A DNA stretch of 64,000 bases, from NCBI GenBank assembly GCA_024234675.1, contig JACKNU010000010.1:36388-100387 (forward strand), given 5' to 3'. Both the position numbers and the translations under genes were made by a program. The DNA comes from Pseudomonadales bacterium. Lineage in GTDB: Bacteria; Pseudomonadota; Gammaproteobacteria; Pseudomonadales; Halieaceae. Numbering within the stretch: position 1 is the first letter of the stretch; each line of letters starts with the position of its first letter. The notes beneath the pieces were generated by a model that made no database searches, was not told where the DNA came from, and saw only the letters and a list, made by a program, of their open reading frames with translations. Below, one piece after another: positions 38,049 through 50,134 of this stretch.

Positions 38049-39674
38049 CTATAAGGCGCGCTGGTTCAGGGAAATGCGGAAGCAGCTCTCTCCCGCGTTG
38101 CTGTGCCGGTAATGGAGGTCGGCATTGTTGATTTCACACAGTTCCCGGCACAGGTACAAGCCCATGCCGCTGCCGGCCTCCACTGTGGTGAAAAAAGGCT
38201 CAAACAGCTTGGCCTGGTCGGCCGCGGGCACTCCGGCGCCGGCATCGATCACATCCACCAGACACTGGTGGGTGCTGAAATCGAGGCTAACCACAATTCT
38301 CGCCGTCTCCCGGCCGGTGGCCATCTTGCTGTGGCGCAGGGCATTGTCCAGCAGGTTGGACAGCACCCGCCGCAGGTTTTCCGGGTCAAACTCCACCAAC
38401 AGTTCCCGGTAATCGCAATCTATGCTGATGTCGGCGGGCCTGTTGAGTTCCTTCAGGTAGTCGAGCACGAAATCGTTCAACCATTCCGAGAGCATGATGT
38501 ACTCGGGTTTGGGGGGTTCCCGCCGGGAGATCTGCATGACGCTTTCGACGATCTCGTTCACACGCACACAGTGTTGCTGGACGATATCGGCCAGGCGCCG
38601 ATCCGGCTCTGACAGGTCGGGGGATTCCTGCAGCAACTGGGCAGCGTGGCTGATAGCACCCAGTGGATTGCGGATCTCGTGGGCGATGCTGGCGGTGAGT
38701 CGCCCCAGCGAGGAGAGTTTCAGCGATTGGGCGTACTGGGTGACCGGGGTGTAATCCTCCACGAATACCAGCGCCTCGCCCCTGGTGTTGGGCTGCAGCT
38801 CGCGGAAGTGCGCGATCACCGGGGGCGAGCCGTCGAGTATGCTGAAGGGCTTGGCCCGGTGCAGGCCCGTATCCTTCCAGTGCTCGAACTGGTAGGCCAG
38901 TTCATCGCTGTAATCCGCAAGCTGGCGGCCCTGTTCCACCGCCACGGGTCGTTCCGGGGCCAGCAGGGTGGTGGCCGCCTTGTTCATGACTCTCACCAGG
39001 CCGTCGTGGTTGACCAGCAGGATGCCGATTTCCATGTGCTGTACGATCTGCTCGTTCAGCCGCTGCAGGTTGTACAGATCACTGGCGCGGTTGCGAGCCA
39101 GTTCCTCGGCGCGCCCCAGGCGCCCGGCTATGGCCTGGACCATCACGGCGACGCCGAATATCAGCGCGCCCAGCAGGCCCGCGGGGAACAGGGAGTTGGA
39201 GTGCAGGACCCCCATGAGGATCAGCCTGACCGTGTCGAACAACAGGGCCAGCACGCTCACCGAGGCAATCAGCATGGCCAGGGTGCGATTGGCGATCAGT
39301 ACCGAACTGGCGGCCGCGGTGATGACCAGCAGGATGGGCAGGCCGCTGACCATGCCGCCACTGGCATCTGCCAGCAGCATAATGGCGGCGATGTCCACCA
39401 GGAACACCACGAACAGCATCTTCTGGTTGCGATGCAGCCGCGATGACAGGGATCCCAGCAGCGGCGCGCTGGTTGCCAGGTAGGCCAGTGCCACCGCCAG
39501 GTACAGGGGCGGGTTCAGGGATCCGACGAGCTGGCGCGTATTGGGGCTCACCAGCATGATCAGCAGTACCACCGACAGCAGTGAACGGTAGGCGACATAG
39601 ATACGGAACAGCGCCAGGTTCTGCTGGCCGGGCATGTGCGTGGGCGGTTGTGTCAATATGGCCGGACGATTCAC
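38049..39674 (-). CDS. pilS: Sensor histidine kinase PilS
   Basis: 541 residues, GTG start at 39674 (no strong ribosome-binding site; ATG 39635 possible). Six N-terminal transmembrane spans (residues ~20-190), a PAS-like segment, H-box SIAHEIRNPLGAISHA (~residues 330-345), N-box NLLDNALRHS and G-boxes DAGAGVP and GSGMGLYLC. The membrane layout is that of PilS, which senses inner-membrane pilin and phosphorylates PilR. Confidence 0.92.
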   Translation of the reverse strand: MNRPAILTQPPTHMPGQQNLALFRIYVAYRSLLSVVLLIMLVSPNTRQLVGSLNPPLYLAVALAYLATSAPLLGSLSSRLHRNQKMLFVVFLVDIAAIMLLADASGGMVSGLPILLVITAAASSVLIANRTLAMLIASVSVLALLFDTVRLILMGVLHSNSLFPAGLLGALIFGVAVMVQAIAGRLGRAEELARNRASDLYNLQRLNEQIVQHMEIGILLVNHDGLVRVMNKAATTLLAPERPVAVEQGRQLADYSDELAYQFEHWKDTGLHRAKPFSILDGSPPVIAHFRELQPNTRGEALVFVEDYTPVTQYAQSLKLSSLGRLTASIAHEIRNPLGAISHAAQLLQESPDLSEPDRRLADIVQQHCVRVNEIVESVMQISRREPPKPEYIMLSEWLNDFVLDYLKELNRPADISIDCDYRELLVEFDPENLRRVLSNLLDNALRHSKMATGRETARIVVSLDFSTHQCLVDVIDAGAGVPAADQAKLFEPFFTTVEAGSGMGLYLCRELCEINNADLHYRHSNAGESCFRISLNQRAL

Positions 39675-39833
39675 GGGTTAGAGTTGCCTGTCCTGTCGCG
39701 AAAGCTGCTCACTGGGAGCGCATAGTGTAACAGGCATTGGCCCCCGGTCAGCCACAACAGCTGCCGGCGGGGGCTGGCCATTGCGCGCGCTTTTCCGGAC
39801 AATAACGCCCCCGACCCCGTTGCGAGATCCAGC

Positions 39834-41465
39834 ATGCCCTCCCTGAATATCCTCATGGCCCAGATGAATACGCTGGTGGGCGATTTCGATGGCAATACCG
39901 ACGGGGTGATCGAGATCCTCAATGCGGCCGAGCGCCGGCATCCGGGAGCCCTGGTGCTGTTCCCGGAGCTCACCCTCAGCGGTTATCCCCCGGAGGACCT
40001 GTTGCTGCGGCCGAGCGTAGACCGGCGGGTAGACCAGGCGCTCACCAGGATTCTTACAGCCATGCCCGGCTCGGTATATGCCGTGGTCGGCTATCCCCGC
40101 CGCTATGCGGGCAAGCTTTACAACGTGGCCGGCGTGCTGCACCGCGGCAAAGTCATCGCGGAATACCGCAAGCAGGCGCTGCCGAACTACCAGGTATTCG
40201 ACGAAAAGCGCTACTTCAACCCGGGCGCCGAGCCCTGCGTCGTGGATATCGGCGGTATCCCCGTGGGACTGAGCATCTGCGAGGACATCTGGGAGGAGGG
40301 CCCGACCCAGCAGGCCGCCGCCGCTGGCGCGCGGCTGCTGGTGAACATCAATTCATCCCCCTACCACCGCGGCAAGCGCGAGGAGCGCTGGCAGCTGCTG
40401 GCCGGGCGCGCCCGGCAGTCCCGGCTGCCCATCGTCTATGTCAACCAGGTGGGCGGGCAGGATGAGCTGGTTTTCGATGGCGGCTCCTTTGCCGTCGATG
40501 CGGCCGGCCGGGTGATCGCCGCGGCTCCCAACTTCGAGGAGGGTAATTACTGGCTGCAGGCGGACTTCTCCGGGGCGGCGCCTGCTCTGGGCGGCCTGCC
40601 CGTGAGCCCGCCCCAGGCGGAAATTGCAGCCACCTGGCAGGCTCTGGTCCTGGGTGTGCGCGACTACGTCAACAAAAACCGCTTCCGGGGTGTGGTGCTG
40701 GGATTGTCCGGCGGTATCGATTCGGCCCTCACCCTCGCCGTCGCGGTGGAGGCGCTGGGCGCCGGGCGGGTGGAGGCAGTGATGATGCCGTTTCGCTACA
40801 CCTCGCAAATGAGCGTGGAGGACGCGGCGCAGCAGTCACTGCTGTTGGGGGTGGCGCACAAGGTCATCTCGATAGAGCCTATCTACGAGGCCTTCATGGC
40901 GGGGCTGGCACAGGAGTTTGCCGGCACCGCGGTGGATGCCACAGAAGAGAACCTGCAGGCCCGCTGCCGCGGTGTCCTGCTGATGTCGATTTCCAACAAG
41001 AAAGGCCTGTTGGTGCTGACCACCGGCAACAAGAGCGAGATGGCGGTGGGTTACTCCACCCTGTACGGGGACATGGCAGGTGGCTTCGATGTACTCAAGG
41101 ACGTCCCCAAGACTCTGGTATTCGAACTGTGCCGTTATCGCAACAGCCTGGGCCCCTGTATACCCCAGCGGGTGATAGACCGGCCGCCCTCGGCCGAACT
41201 CGCCCCGGACCAGAAAGACGAGGACAGCCTGCCGCCTTACGAGCTGCTGGACCGCATCCTGGAACTCTATGTGGAGCAGGACTACAGCGCCGAGGATATT
41301 ATCGCCACCGGTATGGATCGAGAGCAGGTGCAGCGAGTACTGCGGCTGGTGGATGTCAACGAATACAAGCGGCGCCAGGCCCCTATCGGGGTGCGCATCA
41401 CCCGCCGCGGCTTCGGCCGGGACCGGCGCTACCCGATTACCTCCGGCTGGCGAATCGGCGATTGA
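39834..41465 (+). CDS. nadE: Glutamine-dependent NAD+ synthetase
   Basis: 543 residues. The N-terminal nitrilase-type glutaminase triad is visible: Glu in LFPELTLSGYPPEDLL, Lys in YRKQALPNY and Cys in GLSICEDIWEEG. The C-terminal ATP-pyrophosphatase has GLSGGIDSALTLA and TTGNKSEMAVGYSTLYGDMAG. It amidates NaAD to NAD+ using glutamine. Its insertion between pilS and bamD differs from the P. aeruginosa order as I recall it. Confidence 0.96.
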   Translation: MPSLNILMAQMNTLVGDFDGNTDGVIEILNAAERRHPGALVLFPELTLSGYPPEDLLLRPSVDRRVDQALTRILTAMPGSVYAVVGYPRRYAGKLYNVAGVLHRGKVIAEYRKQALPNYQVFDEKRYFNPGAEPCVVDIGGIPVGLSICEDIWEEGPTQQAAAAGARLLVNINSSPYHRGKREERWQLLAGRARQSRLPIVYVNQVGGQDELVFDGGSFAVDAAGRVIAAAPNFEEGNYWLQADFSGAAPALGGLPVSPPQAEIAATWQALVLGVRDYVNKNRFRGVVLGLSGGIDSALTLAVAVEALGAGRVEAVMMPFRYTSQMSVEDAAQQSLLLGVAHKVISIEPIYEAFMAGLAQEFAGTAVDATEENLQARCRGVLLMSISNKKGLLVLTTGNKSEMAVGYSTLYGDMAGGFDVLKDVPKTLVFELCRYRNSLGPCIPQRVIDRPPSAELAPDQKDEDSLPPYELLDRILELYVEQDYSAEDIIATGMDREQVQRVLRLVDVNEYKRRQAPIGVRITRRGFGRDRRYPITSGWRIGD

Positions 41466-41508
41466 CACTGGCCAGGACCCGCTGTGGACGCCCGGGCGCC
41501 GGGACGCC

Positions 41509-42384
41509 TCAGGTCTCCGGGCGGTTGTCGAACTGGGGGGCTTCAGGCGGATCGAACAGCCCGAAAGTGGCCTTGTTGATCCAGGATCGCTGCAGGCCAT
41601 CCAGGGTGTAGACGCTCTGGAATTCCCCGTTTTCATCCAGTGAATAGTGATCAGGGTAGTTGAGCGCCAGCACTGAGATGGTCTCGCGGGCGAGTTCCTT
41701 GTAGCCGAGCAGGATATAGCCCTGGGCCATCACCGCCAGGCCGTCGGCGACAGCCGGCGTTTTCTGGAAATTCTCCACCACATAGGCGCCGCGGTTGAGG
41801 GCCGCCAGGTAGGCCCCGCGCCGGAAGTAGTAATTGGCGACGGCAATCTCGTGGCGCGCCAGCAGGTTGCGCAGAAAAATCATGCGCGCCCTGGCATCGG
41901 CGGCGTAGGGGCTGGCCGGAAACCGGGCCACCAACTGTGCGAACTCGGCGAAGGCTTCCCTGGCGTGGCTGGTATCCCGCTGGGAGGCGTCCGTGGGCAC
42001 GAAGCGATCGAAAATGTCCTCGCGACCGGTGTAGGCCGCCAGGCCCTTCATGTAGTAGGCGTAGTCGACGTTGGGGTGCTGCGGATGCAGGCGGATAAAG
42101 CGGTCGGCCGCTTCCACTGCGGCCTCGTGTTCGTAGGCCTGGTAGTGGGCGTAAATCAATTCCAGTTGGGCCTGCTCGGCGTACTTGCCGAAGGGGTAGC
42201 GGGATTCCAGCAGTTGCAGGCCGCGAACCGCCTCGTTGTAGCTCTCGTTGTTCAGGTAACCCTGTATGTCCTCGTACATCCCCTGCTCGCCGGTATCTGC
42301 CATGTCGGGCAGCTCGTCGTTGCTTGAGCAACCCCACAGGACGAGGCTGGCTAACAGGAGGAGAATGTATTTCAACGGTATCAC
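41509..42384 (-). CDS. bamD: Outer membrane assembly lipoprotein BamD
   Basis: 291 residues from GTG 42384 (TTG 42375 is the other candidate). Lipoprotein signal [18 protein letters not shown], with the lipid-anchored Cys followed by SS. TPR-like repeats of the YfiO family follow, including AELIYAHY-type helices ([24 protein letters not shown]), [12 protein letters not shown] and [12 protein letters not shown] component of the BAM complex that inserts outer membrane beta-barrels. Divergent from rluD, the conserved arrangement. Confidence 0.93.
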   Translation of the reverse strand: MIPLKYILLLLASLVLWGCSSNDELPDMADTGEQGMYEDIQGYLNNESYNEAVRGLQLLESRYPFGKYAEQAQLELIYAHYQAYEHEAAVEAADRFIRLHPQHPNVDYAYYMKGLAAYTGREDIFDRFVPTDASQRDTSHAREAFAEFAQLVARFPASPYAADARARMIFLRNLLARHEIAVANYYFRRGAYLAALNRGAYVVENFQKTPAVADGLAVMAQGYILLGYKELARETISVLALNYPDHYSLDENGEFQSVYTLDGLQRSWINKATFGLFDPPEAPQFDNRPET

Positions 42385-42484
42385 CAATCTGGAGTAGGGT
42401 CGGCGTGCTAAAATGCAGGCCGCCACCGGGACTGTCGCGGCGATATTTAACCACAGGCGGGCGGGGGCATAAACAGGAAATATG

Positions 42485-43459
42485 ATGAACGAACGCATAG
42501 AAATGGCGGCCACCGTGCCTGTGGAACTGGACGGCGAGCGCCTGGATCAGGTGGCGGCCCGGTTGTTTTCCGGCTATTCCCGGTCGCGTCTGCAGACCTG
42601 GATCCGGGCGGGGGAGTTGCAGGTGGACGGCAGGCAATACCGCCCCCGGGACAAGGTGACGGCGGGGCAGCTGCTGGAAATCGCCGCCGAACTGGTGGCG
42701 GAGGTGAGCTGGCGGGCCCAGCCCATAGCGCTGGATATCGTCTATGAAGACGACAGCATCATCGTGCTGAACAAGCCCGCCGGGCTGGTCGTGCACCCCG
42801 CGGCGGGGCATATGGATGGGACCCTGGTCAACGCCCTCCTGGAGCATGCCCCGGAACTGGCCCAGTTGCCCCGCGGTGGCATCGTTCATCGCCTGGATAT
42901 GGAGACTTCCGGGATTATGGTGGTTGCCCGCAGCCTGGCCGCACATCACGACCTGGTCGCCCAGTTGCAGGCGCGCACGGTCAAGCGTGAGTATTGCGCT
43001 GTCTGTATCGGCGCCATGACCGGTGGTGGCACGGTGGACGCCCCCATGGGTCGCCACCCGCGACAGCGCAAGAAAATGGCGGTGTTATCCGCCGGTGGCA
43101 AGCCCGCCATAACCCACTATCGGGTGGCCAGGCGCTTTGGCCATCACACCCGGATTACCGTCAACCTGGAAACCGGGCGCACCCACCAGATCCGGGTCCA
43201 CATGGCCCACCGTCGCTACCCGCTGGTGGGTGATCCCGTGTACGGTGGTCGCCCGCGCATTCCCCCGGGCGCCTCGGCGGAGTTGATCGCGGCCCTGCGG
43301 GAGTTTCCCAGGCAGGCCCTGCATGCGCGGGCGCTGGGCCTGCTGCACCCTGTGTCGGGGGAGCTCATGGAGTTTGAGTGTCCCCTGCCGGAGGATATGC
43401 TCGGCCTGCTGGCGGTGCTGGAGCGGGAAGATCCGGTGACAGCGCGTGGTCACGGCTAG
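42485..43459 (+). CDS. rluD: 23S rRNA pseudouridine synthase RluD
   Basis: 324 residues from ATG 42485 (another ATG immediately before at 42482), AGGAAA at 42475-42480. N-terminal S4 domain ([28 protein letters not shown]), catalytic [17 protein letters not shown] with the essential Asp, and [13 protein letters not shown]. It modifies U1911/1915/1917 of helix 69 in E. coli numbering. Confidence 0.96.
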   Translation: MNERIEMAATVPVELDGERLDQVAARLFSGYSRSRLQTWIRAGELQVDGRQYRPRDKVTAGQLLEIAAELVAEVSWRAQPIALDIVYEDDSIIVLNKPAGLVVHPAAGHMDGTLVNALLEHAPELAQLPRGGIVHRLDMETSGIMVVARSLAAHHDLVAQLQARTVKREYCAVCIGAMTGGGTVDAPMGRHPRQRKKMAVLSAGGKPAITHYRVARRFGHHTRITVNLETGRTHQIRVHMAHRRYPLVGDPVYGGRPRIPPGASAELIAALREFPRQALHARALGLLHPVSGELMEFECPLPEDMLGLLAVLEREDPVTARGHG

Positions 43460-44207
43460 CATCAAGCCGGATTGGCCGGCACCTGCCAGGGTGTTGGCGC
43501 TGAGTACCCGGCGCGATGGCGGCTGTAGCAACGCTCCCTATGACAGCTTCAACCTGGCGGCACATGTGGGTGACGACCCGGTGGCGGTGCGGGCCAACCG
43601 GGCCCGGCTGGCGGGGCTGCTGCCGCCGGACTGCTCCGTGCAGTGGCTGAGCCAGGTGCACGGTACCCGGGTGGTGGAGGCGGGGCAGGCGGGGGGCGAA
43701 CCCGAGGCGGATGCCTGCTGGACCCGCAGCCCCGGGCGGGCCTGCGCGGTGCTGACCGCCGACTGTCTGCCGGTGCTGTTGTGCTCGGCGGACGGGCAGG
43801 CCGTGGCCGCCGCCCATGCCGGTTGGCGGGGCCTGCTCGGCGGCGTGCTGGAACGCACCATAGGGGCGATGGGCGCTGCCCCCGGCGAACTGCTGGCGTG
43901 GCTGGGGCCGGCGATTGGTCCCGGGGCCTTCGAGGTGGGCGGCGAGGTCCGGGAGCTGTTCCTGGCGGCGGCCCCGGCGGCGGATGCGGTGGCGACGGAT
44001 GCCTGTTTTGTCCCCAATGCAGCGCGTCCGGGCCACTATTTTGCCGACCTGTACGCCCTGGCCAGGCTGCGCCTGGCCGCTGCCGGTGTCCATCGCGTCT
44101 GGGGCGGTCAGCACTGCACCCACAGCGCCAGTAAACAGTACTTCTCCTATCGGCGCGATGGCGTCACCGGCCGCATGGCCAGCCTCATCCTGCTCAGGCC
44201 AGCCTAA
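43446..44207 (+). CDS. pgeF: Peptidoglycan editing factor PgeF (multicopper polyphenol oxidase family)
   Basis: 253 residues, GTG start overlapping the rluD 3' end by 14 bases. Family motifs AHVGDDP..VRANR, QVHGTRV, TADCLPVLL, AAAHAGWRGLLGGV and the C-terminal FSYRRDGVTGRMASLIL; His and Cys residues form the metal site. PgeF removes wrongly incorporated L-Ser muropeptide precursors in E. coli. The order bamD/rluD-pgeF-clpB is conserved. Confidence 0.94.
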   Translation: MVTASIKPDWPAPARVLALSTRRDGGCSNAPYDSFNLAAHVGDDPVAVRANRARLAGLLPPDCSVQWLSQVHGTRVVEAGQAGGEPEADACWTRSPGRACAVLTADCLPVLLCSADGQAVAAAHAGWRGLLGGVLERTIGAMGAAPGELLAWLGPAIGPGAFEVGGEVRELFLAAAPAADAVATDACFVPNAARPGHYFADLYALARLRLAAAGVHRVWGGQHCTHSASKQYFSYRRDGVTGRMASLILLRPA

Positions 44208-44214
44208 ACCCGCT

Positions 44215-44243
44215 CTTGAAATAGGTCTATTCTGCCCCCATTG
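44215..44243 (+). promoter_or_regulatory. Sigma-32 promoter of clpB
   Basis: CTTGAAA (44215-44221), then CCCCATTG (44236-44243), with 15 bases between CTTGAA and CCCC. It closely matches the RpoH consensus and lies ~63 bases before the clpB ATG. Confidence 0.85.
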
Positions 44244-44306
44244 ACAGGGGAGTGAAGCAGGACTGTCGCAGGGCGTGCGGCAAACCCCCAAAGGAGATTG
44301 AGCCCC

Positions 44307-46883
<2,577 letters not shown>

Positions 46884-46886
46884 TGC

Positions 46887-46913
46887 AACAGGGGCCCCGC
46901 GAGGGGCCCTTGT
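46887..46913. terminator. Bidirectional terminator-like hairpin between clpB and DUF4124 gene
   Basis: The near-palindrome ACAGGGGCCCC-GCGA-GGGGCCCTTGT directly follows clpB and faces the convergent gene. The T run is poor, but the stem is strong. Confidence 0.65.
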
Positions 46914-46927
46914 TCGTTGTATGAACG

Positions 46928-47383
46928 CTAGTTGCAGTGGACCGCAATGGCGTCTTTGGCTTTTTTCCGCTGAATGTCTTTCTCTTCGTCGCTCAGGGTG
47001 CGCAGTTCGCCCTGGTCATCGCGAATCTGGATGGTCTTTTTGGTGTTGAGGGTCTCCAGGTTCTGCTGGGCGCGTTTGCACTGCTCCGAGTTTTTCTTCA
47101 TTGGTTGGGGCCTGGAATTCACCTGTTCAAACTCATTGCCGGGGCTCGGTTCTGTGGTCGCCGGCACAGCGCCCTCATCGGGATCGACCTTGCGCACCAG
47201 GCTGGAACTGGTGGAGACCACTTCGTAGGCTGTCCCCTCGGGAGGCGGCCGGTCGCTGTGCACCGGGTTGCCGCGCGAATCCGTCCAGCGGTAATGCACG
47301 CTTTCGGCGGCGCTGGCCCCGAAGCTCGCCAGCAACATCGTGACCGCGGCCAATGCCAGGCAGGCCTGCAAGATGTGTTTCAC
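46928..47383 (-). CDS. DUF4124 domain protein, exported
   Basis: 151 residues, ATG 47383. Signal peptide of about 25 residues ending GASA-AE. A DUF4124-type segment (VHYRWTDSRGNPVHSDRPPPEGTAYEVV) follows. The C-terminal half is charged and helical, with two Cys (SEQCKRAQ and the terminal HCN). Periplasmic by prediction; no function is known for the family. Confidence 0.85.
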   Translation of the reverse strand: MKHILQACLALAAVTMLLASFGASAAESVHYRWTDSRGNPVHSDRPPPEGTAYEVVSTSSSLVRKVDPDEGAVPATTEPSPGNEFEQVNSRPQPMKKNSEQCKRAQQNLETLNTKKTIQIRDDQGELRTLSDEEKDIQRKKAKDAIAVHCN

Positions 47384-47501
47384 GTTCCTATCCCCCCGCT
47401 TTTTCCTGTGACTTTACAGTAACTTAAAGTACCCCGACACTCCAGTCGAGGCAATGTACTGATTTTCTTCGTAATTTGCTCACATCTCCCCTGTGGCGCG
47501 G

Positions 47502-47530
47502 TTGACACCGCGGTCTTTCCTGAGAACAAT
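47502..47530 (+). promoter_or_regulatory. Candidate sigma-70 promoter of ilvIH
   Basis: TTGACA (47502-47507, perfect), 17-base spacer, AACAAT (47525-47530, 4 of 6). Predicted start near 47537, giving a leader of about 360 nt before ilvI. Confidence 0.6.
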
Positions 47531-47536
47531 ACGCCT

Positions 47537-47895
47537 GTCTTGCAGATGGCAACGGCTAACGTCGAGTACCCTCGATCTCTGGCCCACCGCTCCGATCTCA
47601 TCATTCGGTGTCGGCTGTTTGTAAGTCCCGTATTCAGCTCGCGCCGCACAGGCCGGGTCTGAGGGCCAGACACTGCGCTATCCCGCAGGGCGACCGATAC
47701 ACGGGTGTTCGTGATCGTACTTCCCCCCAAAGGAGCGTCTCCGGGGAAAGTGTGTCCCGGATAGTGTATCGAGCTTGCAGGGGTGGCGTAGCCCAGAGGG
47801 CACCGGTTCCGGATGCTCTGCAGCAACGTCCACATGACAATGTCAGAATCGGCGGCGAGGGTTACGCGCCGGGATTCCGTTTTGGGAGAGATACT
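47537..47895 (+). promoter_or_regulatory. Long structured leader of ilvI (possible ilvB-OMG-type RNA)
   Basis: About 360 nt without a convincing gene. Hairpins visible by eye: TCGAG-TACC-CTCGA (47562-47575), a GGAG-CGT-CTCC stem inside the 47723-47740 region, CCGGG-N10-CCCGG around 47740-47762, and an AGGGCA-CCGG-TT-CCGG-A-TGCTCT stem near 47798-47820. A conserved RNA called ilvB-OMG has been described upstream of ilvB in oligotrophic marine gammaproteobacteria, but I cannot align it from memory. No poly-U attenuator is seen. Confidence 0.45.
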
Positions 47896-49641
47896 GTGGA
47901 GTTGTTATCCGGCGGCGAGATGATTGCCCGCGCTCTGGAAGACGAGGGCGTCGAATTTATTTTCGGCTACCCAGGCGGCGCGGTGCTGCATATTTACGAT
48001 GCCCTGTTCAAGGACTGCAAGGTGCCCCACGTGCTGGTGCGCCATGAGCAGGCCGCCACCCACGCAGCTGACGGCTATGCCCGGGCCACCGGCAAGCCGG
48101 GCGTGGTGCTGGTGACATCCGGCCCCGGGGCGACCAATGCCGTGACCGGTATCGCCACGGCCTATATGGATTCCATACCCATGGTGGTGCTGTCAGGGCA
48201 GGTGCAGAGCCACCTTATAGGGGAAGATGCGTTCCAGGAAACCGATATGGTCGGTATTTCCCGCCCCATCGTGAAACACAGCTTCATGGTGAAGCGGGCG
48301 GAAGATATCCCGATGATCATGAAGAAAGCCTTTTATATAGCCGCCACCGGCCGGCCCGGTCCGGTGGTGATCGATATTCCCAAGGACGTCACCCGCCCGG
48401 ACGAGGTGTTCGAGTACCAGTATCCCGCCAGCGTCAAAATGCGCTCCTACTCGCCCGCGCAGCGCGGTCATACCGGGCAGATCAAGAAAGCCGCCAAGCT
48501 GTTGCTCGCCGCCAAGCGGCCAGTCATCTACGCCGGCGGCGGCGTGGTGCAGGGCGAGGGCAGCGAACTGCTGCGACAGCTCGCCAGGGAACTGGACTAT
48601 CCGGTGACCAATACGCTGATGGGCCTGGGCGCCTACCCGGCGACGGATCGGCAGTTCCTCGGTATGCTGGGCATGCACGGTTTTTACGAGGCGAATATGG
48701 CCATGCACCACTCGGATGTGATCCTGGCCGTGGGTGCGCGCTTTGATGACCGGGTGACCAACACCGTCGGCAAGTTCTGCCCGGGCGCCAAGATCATCCA
48801 TATCGACGTGGATCCGGCCTCGATTTCCAAGACGGTCGCGGCCGATATTCCCATCGTCGGCCCGGTACAGTCGGTTCTCGAGGAAATGCTCACGCAGCTG
48901 CAGCAGTTGCGCGGGCGCGACCGCGAACTGCCCGACCAGGGCGCGCTGGAGCGCTGGTGGAAACAGATCGACGAATGGCGCGACCACCACGGCCTGTGGA
49001 CCGGGCAGCGCTACCGCCAGGGCGATTACATCATGCCCCAGCAGGTGATAGAGAGTTTGTACCGGGTCACCCGGGGCGACGCCTACGTGACCTCAGACGT
49101 GGGTCAGCACCAGATGTTCGCGGCCCAGTATTACCGCTTTGACCAGCCCCGGCGCTGGATCAATTCCGGCGGCCTGGGAACCATGGGGTTCGGCCTGCCG
49201 GCCGCAATGGGTGTCAAGCTGGCATTCCCGGACAAGGACGTTGCCTGCGTAACCGGTGAGGGCAGCATCCAGATGAACATCCAGGAACTCTCCACCTGTA
49301 CCCAGTACAACACGCCGGTGAAGATCATCAACCTGCGCAACAACTATCTGGGCATGGTCAAGCAGTGGCAGGACATGCAGTACGAGGGTCGCTACGCCAT
49401 GAGCACCTATGAGGACTCGCTGCCTGATTTCGTCAAGCTGGTCGAGGCCTACGGGCATGTCGGCATGCAGGTCAGGAAACTGGAGGATCTCGACGCGAAA
49501 ATGGAGGAGGCCTTTGCCATGAAGGACAAGCTGGTCTTCCTCGATATTTTTGTCGACCCGATGGAGCACGTATACCCCATGCATGTGGCTCCCAACGGCT
49601 CCATGAAAGATATGTGGCTCAGCAAGAACGAGAGGACCTGA
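47896..49641 (+). CDS. ilvI: Acetolactate synthase large subunit
   Basis: 581 residues from GTG 47896 ([10 protein letters not shown]...), aligned with the E. coli IlvI start; GGGAG at 47884-47888. TPP-enzyme features: catalytic Glu in [29 protein letters not shown], and the TPP/Mg site [14 protein letters not shown]...[11 protein letters not shown]. It makes acetolactate or acetohydroxybutyrate, the first common step of Val/Leu/Ile synthesis, with the ilvH subunit next to it. The longer open frame from 47608 runs through the leader and lacks similarity. Confidence 0.97.
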   Translation: MELLSGGEMIARALEDEGVEFIFGYPGGAVLHIYDALFKDCKVPHVLVRHEQAATHAADGYARATGKPGVVLVTSGPGATNAVTGIATAYMDSIPMVVLSGQVQSHLIGEDAFQETDMVGISRPIVKHSFMVKRAEDIPMIMKKAFYIAATGRPGPVVIDIPKDVTRPDEVFEYQYPASVKMRSYSPAQRGHTGQIKKAAKLLLAAKRPVIYAGGGVVQGEGSELLRQLARELDYPVTNTLMGLGAYPATDRQFLGMLGMHGFYEANMAMHHSDVILAVGARFDDRVTNTVGKFCPGAKIIHIDVDPASISKTVAADIPIVGPVQSVLEEMLTQLQQLRGRDRELPDQGALERWWKQIDEWRDHHGLWTGQRYRQGDYIMPQQVIESLYRVTRGDAYVTSDVGQHQMFAAQYYRFDQPRRWINSGGLGTMGFGLPAAMGVKLAFPDKDVACVTGEGSIQMNIQELSTCTQYNTPVKIINLRNNYLGMVKQWQDMQYEGRYAMSTYEDSLPDFVKLVEAYGHVGMQVRKLEDLDAKMEEAFAMKDKLVFLDIFVDPMEHVYPMHVAPNGSMKDMWLSKNERT

Positions 49642-49642
49642 C

Positions 49643-50134
49643 ATGCGGCGGATAATTTCAATGCTGATGGAGAACGAACCCGGCGCACTTTCCCGGGTAG
49701 TGGGCCTGTTTTCCCAGCGCGGCTACAATATCGAGACCCTGAATGTCGCGGCCACCGAGGATCCCACCCTGTCGCGCCTGACCCTGACGACGGCCGGCGA
49801 TGACAAGCAGATAGAGCAGATCACCAAGCACCTGAACAAGCTGGTGGACGTGGTCAAGCTGGTAGACCTGACCGAGGGGGCACACATAGAACGCGACCTG
49901 ATGCTGATCAAGGTGCGGGCCCAGGGCGCCATGCGGGACGAAGTGAAACGCACCACGGATATATTTCGCGGCCAGATCGTCGATGTGGGACCCAACGTCT
50001 ATACCATCCAGTTGACCGGCACCAGCGACAAACTGGATTCCTTCGTGGCGGCCATGGCGGAGGTGGATATCCTGGAGGTGGTGCGTTCCGGGGTGGCGGG
50101 GATATCCCGCGGGGAAAAAATCCTCAGTCTCTAG
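49643..50134 (+). CDS. ilvH: Acetolactate synthase small (regulatory) subunit
   Basis: 163 residues, ATG one base after the ilvI stop. N-terminal ACT domain (RRIISMLMENEPGALSRVVGLFSQRGYNIETLNVA), which binds valine for feedback inhibition, and the IlvH C-terminal domain (IQLTGTSDKLDSFVAAMAE...VARSGVAGISRG-like). Its TAG stop shares the CTAG tetranucleotide with the stop of the convergent ATP-grasp gene. Confidence 0.97.
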   Translation: MRRIISMLMENEPGALSRVVGLFSQRGYNIETLNVAATEDPTLSRLTLTTAGDDKQIEQITKHLNKLVDVVKLVDLTEGAHIERDLMLIKVRAQGAMRDEVKRTTDIFRGQIVDVGPNVYTIQLTGTSDKLDSFVAAMAEVDILEVVRSGVAGISRGEKILSL

